Positions 34,751 through 43,394 are shown, numbered from the stretch's first letter. The stretch is DNA of 64,000 nucleotides from an uncultured Eubacteriales bacterium (GCA_902801845.1 CADCJW010000002.1:1-64000); one strand, 5' to 3'. A program made the numbers and translations. The notes: a model not told the origin generated them from the sequence alone.

Positions 34751-35125
34751 TCATTTCACAGCGTAGCGCAGCTTGGAGAATTCTTCCTCCAACTGCTGCT
34801 GCTTAAATGGCTTGCGTACAAAGCCGCTGACTCGCATCTGGATCACATCACGGGCGAAGTCCGATTCCTCGAAGGTGGTGACGAAAATGATATTGACCGC
34901 AGGATGAATTGCCTGCATCCGCAGGGCAAAATCCAGGCCTTCCCGCTGAGAACCGCCCAGATCAATTTCAGTGAGCAACACGTCGCAGCCCTCACTCTTT
35001 GCGATCGAGAGCGCCTTATCCGGTTCGCGGCAGCCGTAAACCACGGCGTTTGGCCTTACAGCCTTCACTTTGTGCTTCAGATCCATCAAGCCCAACAGAC
35101 TTCGATCCACGCAGAGAATGGTCAT
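34751..35125 (-). CDS. receiver-only protein with Glu in place of the phospho-Asp
   Basis: The 124-residue protein is a single CheY-like receiver domain. The conserved acidic pair is kept only in part (CVDRS at the start), the Lys in FVRKPFK is present, and the phospho-acceptor position reads LLTEIDLGG where the neighbouring regulator has FLDIELPE: Asp is replaced by Glu. Such a change often fixes the active state. There is no output domain. It precedes the exporter operon and has AAGGAGGG before the ATG. Confidence 0.78.
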   Translation of the reverse strand: MTILCVDRSLLGLMDLKHKVKAVRPNAVVYGCREPDKALSIAKSEGCDVLLTEIDLGGSQREGLDFALRMQAIHPAVNIIFVTTFEESDFARDVIQMRVSGFVRKPFKQQQLEEEFSKLRYAVK

Positions 35126-35242
35126 GAGTTTCCCTCCTTACCGTGTCTTTCACAGAAAACCGCATATCAATACATAGTAATGATAGCACGCGAAGCGTTC
35201 ACAACCGTTACAAAAAACGGCCATTCTCTGAAAAAAGCAAAA

Positions 35243-35268
35243 AAATCGGGGCACACCGTCCCCGATTT
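35243..35268 (-). terminator. terminator after the response regulator gene
   Basis: Perfect 9-bp stem AAATCGGGG / CCCCGATTT with an 8-base loop, followed on the minus strand by a T-run (TTTTT). It lies 20 bases past the stop at 35289, so the kinase-regulator pair ends here and the exporter operon has its own start in the 35126-35242 gap. Confidence 0.75.
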
Positions 35269-35288
35269 CTGTCTCTGGCTATGAATGC

Positions 35289-36086
35289 TTATTTTTTGTT
35301 GAACTGGAGCCGTCCGGTTGTCAGCTCCGACCAACTGTATTCCGTCATGTATGTACCGCCAAAGGCGTTGATCGCCTCGATATCTCCCTCCAGCATCCGG
35401 TAATAGTCGCAGTCCACCATGTCCCGACGGATGGCGAGCTGCCGCCGTTCCCGGATCAAAAGCTCTTCCATCCCGATCTCCCGAAGGGTGGCACGAAGGT
35501 CGTGCAGGATCTGACGGATGCGGGCCTTGGCCGCGTTACTGTCTTCGTCCTCCCACAGAGCGGCTGCGATTTCCTCGGCGGTGCAGGCGCGCCCCTCGCG
35601 GTCGATGAGGAAGGCCAGCAGCTCCTTGCTTTGCCTGCGCTGAAAAATGACCGGTTTTCCGTGCCAGAACACTTCAAAATGCCCGAAACAGCGTACCTGG
35701 AGCTTGTCCGGTTTCGGCTTTTCAGGAAGCAGATTCAGATGATCCAGTTCCTCCCGAACACGGTCAGCATAGACAGGCTTCACGATATACCCGTTCACAT
35801 GGAGCATAAAGGCGTCGGCGGCGTATTTGGGGAAGCCCGTAACAAAGACGATCTTCGTCTCCGGCGCGAGCTTCTTAAGCTCTACGGCGAAGGCGAGCCC
35901 GGACATTTCCGGCAGCTCAATATCCAAAAAAACCACATTCGGCGTCATATGCTGCTCCCGGATGGCCAGCAAAGCGTCCTCGCCGTCCGAAAAATCCACG
36001 ATCTCGGCGTTTGGCTCCGCTGCGGCAATGGCGTCATGAAGGAGACGGAGCGCCTTCGGTTCGTCATCTATGGCAAGAATCATCAT
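35289..36086 (-). CDS. response regulator with receiver and SARP-like winged-helix domain
   Basis: The receiver (about 1-120) has IDDEP, FLDIELPEMSG with the phospho-Asp, and the Lys in IVKPVYAD. Residues 130-230 form a DNA-binding winged-helix of the kind found in SARP/OmpR-like regulators (LQVRCFGHFEVFWHGKPV then an RRQSKELLAFLID helix), with an acidic C-terminal tail. It overlaps the kinase gene by four bases. It probably activates the exporter operon or the 35126-35242 region. Confidence 0.85.
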   Translation of the reverse strand: MMILAIDDEPKALRLLHDAIAAAEPNAEIVDFSDGEDALLAIREQHMTPNVVFLDIELPEMSGLAFAVELKKLAPETKIVFVTGFPKYAADAFMLHVNGYIVKPVYADRVREELDHLNLLPEKPKPDKLQVRCFGHFEVFWHGKPVIFQRRQSKELLAFLIDREGRACTAEEIAAALWEDEDSNAAKARIRQILHDLRATLREIGMEELLIRERRQLAIRRDMVDCDYYRMLEGDIEAINAFGGTYMTEYSWSELTTGRLQFNKK

Positions 36087-37357
36087 ATCGCGTTCACCTG
36101 CTTCTTCGGAATCTCAATGGTCACGACGGTGCCCTTCCCAAGCTCAGAGTGAATCCGGAGGGCGCCGCCGCTGATCTGCTCCAGGCGTTTGCGTACATTG
36201 GCGATGCCGATATGCTCGCGCCCGTCGTCGGCCATTACCAGCGCGTTGGGATCAAAGCCAGGACCGTCGTCGGCAACGGTGATCTCGTAGCGGTCGGGAT
36301 ATTCCCGCGTGCCGATTCTTACGGTTCCCACGCTCTTTCTCTTTCCGCGCACGCCGTGGCGCACCGCGTTTTCCACGATGGGCTGCAGGGTCAGCGTCGG
36401 CAGCATGAAGTCCGTGCAGCGAATGTCGTAAACGATGCACAGCGCGTCTTCAAAGCGCACCTTTTCGATATCCAGATAGATCTTTGTATGCTCCAGCTCC
36501 TGCGTGAACGGGATCTCCCCATCGTCCTTGAGGGCGCTCATGTTGCCTTGCAGATAGCGGGAGAATTTTTCCGTTGTCTCTTTGGCCGCCTTGGGGTCGT
36601 ATTCGCAAAGATACTGGATCGCGGAAAGTGTGTTATACAGGAAATGAGGCTGGATCTGGCTGAGCATGATCTGCATCCGCTGCCTCGCTTTCAAATCGTT
36701 CTCGTGCTCCCGCACAAACCGCAGATGCAGCCAGATATAATAGAACACGCTGCTGATCACGATGGCAAAGGTGAGAAAGGTGATCGGTTGCTCCAAATAT
36801 CCCGCATGTTTGTCCAAAAAAGCGGATATAAGGATCATCAGGACGACCAACACCGGAATCAGCAGATCCTGTTTCCGAGCTGTGCGATAATCCCGCACGC
36901 TTTGATAAAACAAATACGCCAGCAGGATCAGACTGATGATCAGGCAGGTGTTGCTGAGCGGCCCGCCCTGGTAATGGTTATTTGGACCGATCCAAAAGCA
37001 CAGATGGGAGAAGAACGCGGTCATGTGGACGGCCCAGTTCACGATTGCCAGCGCCCAGCAGCCCAGATACTTCTTTTCCGGCCGAACGATATAGAGAAAC
37101 AGGAGCAGGAACACCGGGCGGAGGGTATAGCCCAAAACGGAAGCGGCTGTGCGCAGCATCACGCGCGGCTCGCCGGCGGCCAGATCATTCTCCAGCAGAT
37201 TTTGAACGATCAGCACGGTGCTGAGGAAAAGGATAATTCCCATGACCCAACGGTGTTTTCGGCTGATATAAGGGTCGCTCAGCACCGTGACGGTCAGACC
37301 GATCAGCATAAAGCACAGCGGAACCAACAGGGCCACTGTGTTCAGATTCCATGTCAT
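36083..37357 (-). CDS. LytS-type sensor histidine kinase
   Basis: Six or seven membrane helices fill residues 1-215, then a His_kinase domain with the phospho-site in SQIQPHFLYNTLSAIQYL and an HATPase_c domain with QPIVENAVRHG (N-box), VADDGPGFD (G1) and GIANVRKRLEQ (G2). This is the family of peptide/small-molecule sensing kinases (AgrC, LytS). The gene starts behind GAGGAG and overlaps the response regulator. Sensing of an exported peptide product is plausible but not shown. Confidence 0.88.
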   Translation of the reverse strand: MTWNLNTVALLVPLCFMLIGLTVTVLSDPYISRKHRWVMGIILFLSTVLIVQNLLENDLAAGEPRVMLRTAASVLGYTLRPVFLLLFLYIVRPEKKYLGCWALAIVNWAVHMTAFFSHLCFWIGPNNHYQGGPLSNTCLIISLILLAYLFYQSVRDYRTARKQDLLIPVLVVLMILISAFLDKHAGYLEQPITFLTFAIVISSVFYYIWLHLRFVREHENDLKARQRMQIMLSQIQPHFLYNTLSAIQYLCEYDPKAAKETTEKFSRYLQGNMSALKDDGEIPFTQELEHTKIYLDIEKVRFEDALCIVYDIRCTDFMLPTLTLQPIVENAVRHGVRGKRKSVGTVRIGTREYPDRYEITVADDGPGFDPNALVMADDGREHIGIANVRKRLEQISGGALRIHSELGKGTVVTIEIPKKQVNAI

Positions 37358-37476
37358 GCGCTGTCAACTCCTCTTCCAGTTTGCATCTACGGTTATTAGG
37401 CAGTTCAATCTTTTTCTTTCAGAGTCTCAGTTTATCCAACAAGAAGAATAGCGCAGATTTCAACAAATCGCAAGTG

Positions 37477-38133
37477 CTAAAGAATGTAGTTACGTTCCCT
37501 TGTAACGTTATAGTCATACCCGACCACTGCAAGCGACTGCTCTTCAATCAACACACGCAATGCAATCTCCCTGTCGCGCTCGTTCTTGATCCGATCGGCT
37601 TGCTGCTTTATCCATTCCTTCACAAAATCCCGAAATGCTACGCACGCGATAATCGTAACTTCCGAAGATTGCTGCATGGAGCAGGCCTGCAGTATGGATT
37701 CACCACATGCTGCCCTTTTCTGCTTATTCAGCAGCTCTCTTTCTGTCCTTTCATTCTGCTTGCGTATAGCGTCACCCGGGCTGAGCTCTACGCTGCCATT
37801 GATAACACGCGGAATCATGCTTAAGATTTCCCCGATCGATTTCTCCCCGAGTTGAGGAATCCTTCGCACTTCATCCCGTTTCAATAAGAGCAAATCCGCA
37901 AAGGTGTGGATGCCCATGCCTTTCAGATGATTGATTACTCGGTTGGATACCGGCAGTTGCGCGATCTCAATGTCGTGATACTCCTCCGGATTGGCATGAA
38001 ACTCCATAAAAAGAGGATCGTCCCTGTCGGAATCATCTTGACGCATTGAATCCGGAATATCTTGGTACGAATTATCCTTTTTTGCAGCCGTTACGCTTGC
38101 TCCAATCGAAAATGCCTCTGGCGACTCGTTCAT
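37477..38133 (-). CDS. protein with RNA polymerase alpha C-terminal-like helix-hairpin-helix domain
   Basis: The 218-residue protein has a central segment (about 55-110) with IAQLPVSNRVINHLKGMGI and LGEKSIGEIL, close in pattern to the alpha C-terminal domain of RNA polymerase. The rest is charged and helical and the N-terminus looks disordered. The start has only a weak ribosome site. It follows the 94-residue orphan by nine bases. Codon use is more A/T-rich than the nearby operons, which suggests recent arrival. Function unknown. Confidence 0.55.
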   Translation of the reverse strand: MNESPEAFSIGASVTAAKKDNSYQDIPDSMRQDDSDRDDPLFMEFHANPEEYHDIEIAQLPVSNRVINHLKGMGIHTFADLLLLKRDEVRRIPQLGEKSIGEILSMIPRVINGSVELSPGDAIRKQNERTERELLNKQKRAACGESILQACSMQQSSEVTIIACVAFRDFVKEWIKQQADRIKNERDREIALRVLIEEQSLAVVGYDYNVTRERNYIL

Positions 38134-38142
38134 TCTCTGTAC

Positions 38143-38427
38143 CTATTGATCGACAAGCGTACGGTAGAGCGCATCGTTATCCGTATTGAAGTCAAGTTTC
38201 TCGCCACTACTGAATTTGATCGAATAAGATACTTCCTCCTTCAAGGCATAGAACAAGAAGCGTTGGTTCGGGCGAGACACGCCGATCAATTTACCAACAT
38301 TGCCACGAATGATCGCATCCGGAATGGTTGCCCTGACCTGATAGTACAGCCGCAGAAACAAAAGAGATAGTTCCCCATAGCCTAGCACTGCATTCAGTTG
38401 ATCATCCAATATAAACCTATCTTCCAT
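38143..38427 (-). CDS. hypothetical protein, 94 aa
   Basis: Soluble, mixed alpha/beta with no motif I recognise. It sits nine bases upstream of the RNA polymerase alpha-like protein and 70 bases after the AAA ATPase gene, on the same strand. It could be a small partner of either. Confidence is moderate that it is translated because the frame is well bounded and adjoins its neighbour closely. Confidence 0.45.
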   Translation of the reverse strand: MEDRFILDDQLNAVLGYGELSLLFLRLYYQVRATIPDAIIRGNVGKLIGVSRPNQRFLFYALKEEVSYSIKFSSGEKLDFNTDNDALYRTLVDQ

Positions 38428-38497
38428 CCATTCTACCTCTCAGCGTTATCGTGCCTGCTCTCGCTAGGTAGTCGAGTGTTCGACAAAGCGGTTACCT

Positions 38498-39682
38498 TCA
38501 TGATAATTCGTCCATATTCACGAAATCCCTGAACTGGATATGACGCACAGTGCTGGTACTGAAATCAATATCGTCGTTCGTAATAACAATCTTCTGACAG
38601 GAATTGTCGAGCTTTGCAAACGCGCCAAACTCTCTCTCGTAGGCTTTCTCTTCAGCCACAGAATAAGCAACCTGAATAAAGTATTGCTTATTTCCTTTAT
38701 TGGCTACGAAATCTATTTCCTGAGGCCCGTCATGATATACCTGCAGACTGTAGCCCATATAAAGGAGTTCGTTGTAAACGACATTCTCAAAATTGTGAGT
38801 CAAGTCATACCGGTTATTCATAACGCGGATGGAATTCAAAGCGACATCCTCATCGTACACTTTGAGATAGTATTCCAGCTCACGTTTTGTTTTTGCCGAA
38901 TACTTCTTTATTGTCCCTATCGCATATGCTGCTTCTAGATATCCGATGTATTTGGTGATCGTTGTAATGGAGCAAGGCAGCCCTGCTCCTCTCATATATT
39001 TCTCAACGGATCTTGCTGAGAGGATTCTACCATTTGACAGTAAAACATAGTTGGCGAGCCGTTTGAAAACCTCGGTTTTCCTGATCTTATAACGGTTGAT
39101 AATATCATTCAGAATAATTGTCTCGTTCAGCTCATTTAGATAGATCCGCTGGCTACTCTCTCCATTGTATTCGATACGCTTGGGAAACCCGCCCCAGATA
39201 ATGTAATCAGTGAGAGTGATTTCCTTTCCAAGCTCTTTTCCATATTTAGCAAGTTCTCTATACACAAATGGTCTGATTCGGAAAGGAACATATCTTCCCG
39301 ATAGTTCTTTCGTAAACTCCCTAGATAGAAGCTTGGAGTTTGAGCCACTAATAAAGACTGAGCAGTTTCTGATCCGGAGTGTTCGGCATGCTCCCGCCCA
39401 TCCATCTACTCTCTGAACTTCATCAAGAAAAACATAGCATAACGATTCTTGCCGATGGCTATCAATATAATTCAGCAGTGTCATCTCATCCGGGATGGCA
39501 TTCAAAACTGCAGTGTCTTCAAAATCAAGGAAAATGATATTGTCTGACCGTTCCTTAATCTCTTCCAGTATTTGCTGAAGGATTACGGATTTTCCACACC
39601 GACGAATGCCGGTAATGACCTTAATCAGATCCCCATCATAAAAATCCCGGATGGGCTCCATGTACTTTTCGCGTTTAATCAT
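38498..39682 (-). CDS. AAA ATPase with DUF4143 domain
   Basis: The 394-residue protein has an AAA_14 ATPase with Walker A GIRRCGKS, Walker B YVFLDEVQ and FISGSNSKLL, and a C-terminal DUF4143 nuclease-like region (DGPQEIDFVANKGNKQYFIQVAYS). I use the ATG at 39682 because GGGAGG lies eight bases before it. The family is widespread and of uncertain role, perhaps in defence or toxin-like modules. A striking inverted repeat lies 63 bases upstream, consistent with autoregulation. Confidence 0.85.
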   Translation of the reverse strand: MIKREKYMEPIRDFYDGDLIKVITGIRRCGKSVILQQILEEIKERSDNIIFLDFEDTAVLNAIPDEMTLLNYIDSHRQESLCYVFLDEVQRVDGWAGACRTLRIRNCSVFISGSNSKLLSREFTKELSGRYVPFRIRPFVYRELAKYGKELGKEITLTDYIIWGGFPKRIEYNGESSQRIYLNELNETIILNDIINRYKIRKTEVFKRLANYVLLSNGRILSARSVEKYMRGAGLPCSITTITKYIGYLEAAYAIGTIKKYSAKTKRELEYYLKVYDEDVALNSIRVMNNRYDLTHNFENVVYNELLYMGYSLQVYHDGPQEIDFVANKGNKQYFIQVAYSVAEEKAYEREFGAFAKLDNSCQKIVITNDDIDFSTSTVRHIQFRDFVNMDELS

Positions 39683-39744
39683 CTCACACGCCTCCCAGCA
39701 GACAGTCTTGACTCTACTGGACATTTTAACGCATATAACCGATT

Positions 39745-39795
39745 TTGTCCACTGTTACTGGACAATTTTCTTCAAATCCGAATAATTGTCCAGTA
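39745..39795. promoter_or_regulatory. triple TGGACAA operator upstream of the AAA ATPase gene
   Basis: TACTGGACAATT (39756-39767) and its perfect inverse AATTGTCCAGTA (39784-39795) are 16 bases apart. A further TTGTCCA (39745-39751) forms a second, 7-bp inverted repeat with TGGACAA (39759-39765). Repeated half-sites in this order fit an operator that binds a dimeric repressor. Confidence 0.6.
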
Positions 39796-39944
39796 GAGCT
39801 GTTTATCACGGTTTCTTCAACTTCCTTGAAAGAACAGCTGAAGTTATGATTCGGGAGCAGTTTCGATTGCTACCTCCCATTTGCACGGAGATTACTTTAT
39901 GAATTTATCAAAAGCCAAATAAAATATTGGCGGTTTTGTATTGA

Positions 39945-39973
39945 TTGACACAAGCATCAAGGAAGCCTACTAT
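39945..39973 (+). promoter_or_regulatory. sigma-A promoter pointing into a non-coding stretch
   Basis: TTGACA (39945-39950) and TACTAT (39968-39973) are 17 bases apart on the plus strand; transcription should begin near 39980. No long frame follows. It lies opposite to the minus-strand genes around it. Confidence 0.6.
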
Positions 39974-39979
39974 ACTCTA

Positions 39980-40258
39980 TATGCAGTCTGCCAAATCGTA
40001 TGCTATACACCAGTACACCAAATCGTACACCAATTTTGCAAAAGATATGCCGATTTATGACGATTAATGACTTTTGCCCCTTTGAAAAAAAGCCTGATAA
40101 TACGGGAAATACCGATTTATGCCGAGTAACTCCAGATTTGCAAATAGTTTCCCCACAATGAAGCCGCGGGCGTAAAGCGGGTAGGGTCTTATCATCACAT
40201 TGTTATTCAGTACTGGTTTGGAAACAAGAAGCCGCCGAGGTGATCGGCGGCTTCTTGT
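39980..40258 (+). ncRNA. candidate small RNA ending at a perfect hairpin
   Basis: The stretch from the promoter above to the hairpin at 40224-40258 has no gene of ordinary length. It contains the short direct repeats ACACCA...TACACCAAATCGTACACCA (40009-40042). A 28-codon frame from an ATG at about 39981 with no ribosome site is the only coding possibility. Whether a transcript exists is inference from the promoter and hairpin alone. Confidence 0.35.
40224..40258. terminator. 15-bp perfect hairpin between glnA and the accessory patch
   Basis: ACAAGAAGCCGCCGA and TCGGCGGCTTCTTGT pair perfectly around a 5-base loop. The hairpin lies 46 bases past the glnA stop and could serve glnA on the minus strand and the proposed RNA on the plus strand; the T-run is weak on both sides. 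Confidence 0.6.
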
Positions 40259-40303
40259 CTTCTTGTTTAGAGGACGAGCAGGCGGAATGTCTCCGTCCGT
40301 TTC

Positions 40304-41728
40304 TTACACGTTGTAGTACTGTTCGAACTCTGCCGGGTGGGGGATCGCGGCCATTTCGCGGCATTCCTTCCGCTTGGCGGCGATGAAGTTCTGGATCAGC
40401 GTTTCGGGGAACACGCCGCCCTTGGTGAGGTAGTCATGATCCGCTTCCAGGGAATCCAGCGCCATATCCAATGACGTGGGCAGATGGTGGAGCTTGGCCT
40501 TCTCCTCATCCGAGAGCTTGTAGAGGTTGACGTCATAGGGGCCCCAGCCGTTCTCGTGAGGATCGATCTGATGCTCGATCCCGTCGAGACCCGCCATCAG
40601 CAGGGCCGCGTAGCAGAAGTACGGGTTGCAGGTGGCATCGGGGTTGCGGATCTCGAAGCGGCGCATCTTCGGAGTCTTGGCGTAGGCCGGGATGCGGATG
40701 ACCGCGCTGCGGTTGCTGGTGGCATAGCCCACGGTGACCGGCGCTTCAAAGCCCGGGACCAGCCGCTTGAAGGAGTTGGTGGAGGGATTCGTGATGGCGC
40801 AGAGGGAAGCGATATGCTTGAGCAGACCGCCCATGAACCAGTGGGCCTCCTTGCTGAGGTGCGAATAGCCGTTGTCATCCGAGAAGACCGGCTCGCCGTC
40901 CTTCAGGAGCAGCATGTGCACATGCATCCCGCTGCCGGCCTCGCCGTAGACGGGCTTGGGCATGAAGGTCGCGCTTTTGCCGTGCTTCAGGGCGGTGTTC
41001 TGAATGATGTACTTGATCATCATCGTATCGTCCGCCATCTTCGACATGGGCGCCAGCTTGGGCTCGATCTCGAACTGGCCTGAGCCGCCGACTTCGGGGT
41101 GATGATACTTGATAGGGATCCCGGCCTCCTCCATCAGCAGGCACATCTCGCTGCGGCACTCATACGTGCGGTCCAGGGGCTTGGCGATGTGGTAGTGCCC
41201 CTGCTTGGGAACGATGACGCCCTTCATGTTGACGTCGCTGTTCCAATAGGCCTGCTCGGCGTCCAGCCGCATGCTAATCTCATTGGGACCCACCTTCCAG
41301 GCCACGTCATCGAAGAGATAGAACTCGAATTCCGGCAGGATCAGCATGGTATCGGCGATACCGCTGTCCCGCATGTACTGCTCCGCGGCCACCACGATGT
41401 TGCGGGGATATTGGGCAAGGGGGCGGTTCTGCGGATAGTCGATCACCATGGCGTTGCCGGTCATGGACAGGGTGGGCACCTCGCAGAATGGATCGATCTG
41501 CATGGTGTCCGGGTCGGGGATGAAGACCATGTCGCTCTTCTCAACCACGGCATACCCGTAGTTGGAGGCATCGAAGCCGATGCCGTCGGTCATGGTGTCC
41601 TCGGTAAAATTGCTGGCGGGAATGGTCACATGACGGAATTTTCCGTGAATATCGACCATCTTGAAATCCACCATCTTGATGTCGTTGTCACGAATGAACT
41701 GCATGACATCCTGCACGGTTTTTGCCAT
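40304..41728 (-). CDS. glnA: glutamine synthetase, type I
   Basis: The 474-residue enzyme joins ammonia to glutamate using ATP. Clear GS-I motifs: the latch region FDASNYGYAVVEKSDM, the metal-binding PEFEFYLFD, GQFEIEP, AGSGMHVHMLL, NPSTNSFKRLVPG and RFEIRNPDATCNPY. Near the C-terminus VNLYKLS sits at the place of the adenylylation Tyr in enterobacterial enzymes (NLYDLP). GGAGG precedes the start. It lies directly after livF (75 bases), so amino-acid uptake and nitrogen assimilation may be co-expressed. Confidence 0.93.
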   Translation of the reverse strand: MAKTVQDVMQFIRDNDIKMVDFKMVDIHGKFRHVTIPASNFTEDTMTDGIGFDASNYGYAVVEKSDMVFIPDPDTMQIDPFCEVPTLSMTGNAMVIDYPQNRPLAQYPRNIVVAAEQYMRDSGIADTMLILPEFEFYLFDDVAWKVGPNEISMRLDAEQAYWNSDVNMKGVIVPKQGHYHIAKPLDRTYECRSEMCLLMEEAGIPIKYHHPEVGGSGQFEIEPKLAPMSKMADDTMMIKYIIQNTALKHGKSATFMPKPVYGEAGSGMHVHMLLLKDGEPVFSDDNGYSHLSKEAHWFMGGLLKHIASLCAITNPSTNSFKRLVPGFEAPVTVGYATSNRSAVIRIPAYAKTPKMRRFEIRNPDATCNPYFCYAALLMAGLDGIEHQIDPHENGWGPYDVNLYKLSDEEKAKLHHLPTSLDMALDSLEADHDYLTKGGVFPETLIQNFIAAKRKECREMAAIPHPAEFEQYYNV

Positions 41729-41768
41729 TTTTGCATGTCCTCCGAAAAGTAATATTCTTGATGCGCGC

Positions 41769-41795
41769 GGCAGGCGGCCGGTCCGGTCGCCTGCC
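41769..41795. terminator. GC-rich hairpin between livF and glnA
   Basis: GGCAGGCG (41769-41776) pairs with CGCCTGCC (41788-41795). The T-run (CTTTTGTTC) is on the plus strand only, so on the minus strand it is more likely an attenuating or RNA-protecting hairpin between livF and glnA than a full terminator. Confidence 0.45.
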
Positions 41796-41803
41796 CTTTT
41801 GTT

Positions 41804-42517
41804 CTATTTGGCGTGGCCGAGATAGGCCTCGGCGATCGTCGGATCCTTCAACAGCTGTTTCCCGGGCCCGCTCATGGTGATGCGGCCCTGCTCCAGAACA
41901 TAGGCGTTGTCCGCCACGGAGAGCGCTTTGAGAGCGTTCTGCTCCACCAACAGGATCGTCTTCCCCATGGCCTTGATCTCTTTGATGGTCTCGAAGATCG
42001 TGTTGACCAGCAGGGGGGCAAGGCCCAGGGAGGGCTCATCCAGCATGATCAGCTCGGGCGCCGACATGATGCCGCGGCCCATGGCCAGCATCTGCTGCTC
42101 TCCGCCGGAAAGGGTGCCGGCGATCTGATTCTTTCGCTCTTCCAGACGGGGAAAGATCTCGTAGACACGCTTTAGATCGCGTTCGATGGCGGCTTTGTCC
42201 TTGCGCAGATACGCGCCCAGGATCAAGTTCTCATAGGTCGTCAGATTGGCGAAGATCAACCGGCCCTCGGGTACCTGACAGATGCCCTGCTTCACGATCT
42301 TGTTTGCCTGAGCAGGCAGCTTTTCACCCCGGAAAAGAATCTCGCCGGACTGATGCTTCACGATGCCGGAGATGGTGTTCATCAGGGAGGATTTCCCCGC
42401 GCCGTTGGAGCCGATGATGGAAACGATCTGTCCTTTCTCCACGTCGAGGGAGACGCCCTTGAGCGCATGGATACCGCCGTAATAGACGTTCAGATCACGG
42501 ACTTCAAGCATTGACAT
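41804..42517 (-). CDS. livF: branched-chain amino-acid ABC transporter ATPase LivF
   Basis: The 237-residue ATPase has Walker A GSNGAGKSS, the LivF-type signature LSGGEQQMLAMGRG, Walker B LIMLDEPSLGL and a switch His position replaced by the VEQN of this family. With LivG it powers import through LivHM. It overlaps livG by 14 bases. Confidence 0.93.
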   Translation of the reverse strand: MSMLEVRDLNVYYGGIHALKGVSLDVEKGQIVSIIGSNGAGKSSLMNTISGIVKHQSGEILFRGEKLPAQANKIVKQGICQVPEGRLIFANLTTYENLILGAYLRKDKAAIERDLKRVYEIFPRLEERKNQIAGTLSGGEQQMLAMGRGIMSAPELIMLDEPSLGLAPLLVNTIFETIKEIKAMGKTILLVEQNALKALSVADNAYVLEQGRITMSGPGKQLLKDPTIAEAYLGHAK

Positions 42518-43394
42518 CGGCGTCTTCCTCCTTTCCGAGATAAGCTTCGATGACGTCGGGATTCTGCTGGATCTCCGCGGGCGTGCCCTCGGCCAGCGGT
42601 TTGCCGAAGTTCAGCACGAAGATGCGGTCGGACACGTTCATAACCAGATCCATGTGGTGTTCGATGATCAGCACCGTCAGATCGAAGCGGTCGCGGATCT
42701 CGCGGATGAGGTCCATCAGGGCGATGGTCTCCTCGGGGTTCATACCGGCAGCCGGCTCGTCGAGCAGCAAAAGCTTCGGATCCGTCGCCAACGCGCGGGC
42801 GATCTCCAGCTTTCTCTGCTGACCGTAGGGCAGATTCACCGCAACCATGTCCCTATACTGCCAGATGCCCATGATCTTGAGCAGCTCCTCCGTCTTTTCG
42901 CGGAGCTTCTTCTCCTGCCAGTAGTACTTGGTCAGCCACTTAGGGCCCTTGGAGAAGCGCCACAAGGATTGGAAGATGTTGTAGTCCGCCTCCGCGTGGC
43001 AGGCGGTCAACACGTTGTTGTAGACCGTCTCGCTCTTGAAAAGGCGGATGTTCTGGAAGGTCCGCGCGATGCCCTTGGACATGATCTCGTAGGGTTTTTT
43101 CTTGAAGGGCTTGACCCCCGTCTCGCGCATGTCGTCCTTGATGATGTTCTCTCCCTGGCCGATCACGGTATCGCCGAAGAGAATGCGGCCTTCGGTCAGC
43201 GCATACACGCCGGTGATCAGATTGAAGATGGTGGTCTTGCCAGCGCCGTTGGGGCCGATCAACGCATAGATCTCGCCTTTTTTGATCTTAAAGGAGACGT
43301 CGCCCACAGCGGTCAAGCCGCCGAAGCGCTTGGTCACGTGCCATAGCTCCAGCACCACATTCGGGTCATGATGGGCAAAGGTGATGTCTTTCAT
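42504..43394 (-). CDS. livG: branched-chain amino-acid ABC transporter ATPase LivG
   Basis: The 296-residue ATPase has Walker A GPNGAGKTT, the family insert between Walker A and signature (ARTFQNIRLF), signature LPYGQQRKLEIAR, Walker B LLLLDEPAAGMNPEE and IEHHMDLVM. It is longer than LivF because of the insert and a 15-residue N-terminal extension. Its start overlaps the livM stop by four bases. Confidence 0.93.
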   Translation of the reverse strand: MKDITFAHHDPNVVLELWHVTKRFGGLTAVGDVSFKIKKGEIYALIGPNGAGKTTIFNLITGVYALTEGRILFGDTVIGQGENIIKDDMRETGVKPFKKKPYEIMSKGIARTFQNIRLFKSETVYNNVLTACHAEADYNIFQSLWRFSKGPKWLTKYYWQEKKLREKTEELLKIMGIWQYRDMVAVNLPYGQQRKLEIARALATDPKLLLLDEPAAGMNPEETIALMDLIREIRDRFDLTVLIIEHHMDLVMNVSDRIFVLNFGKPLAEGTPAEIQQNPDVIEAYLGKEEDADVNA

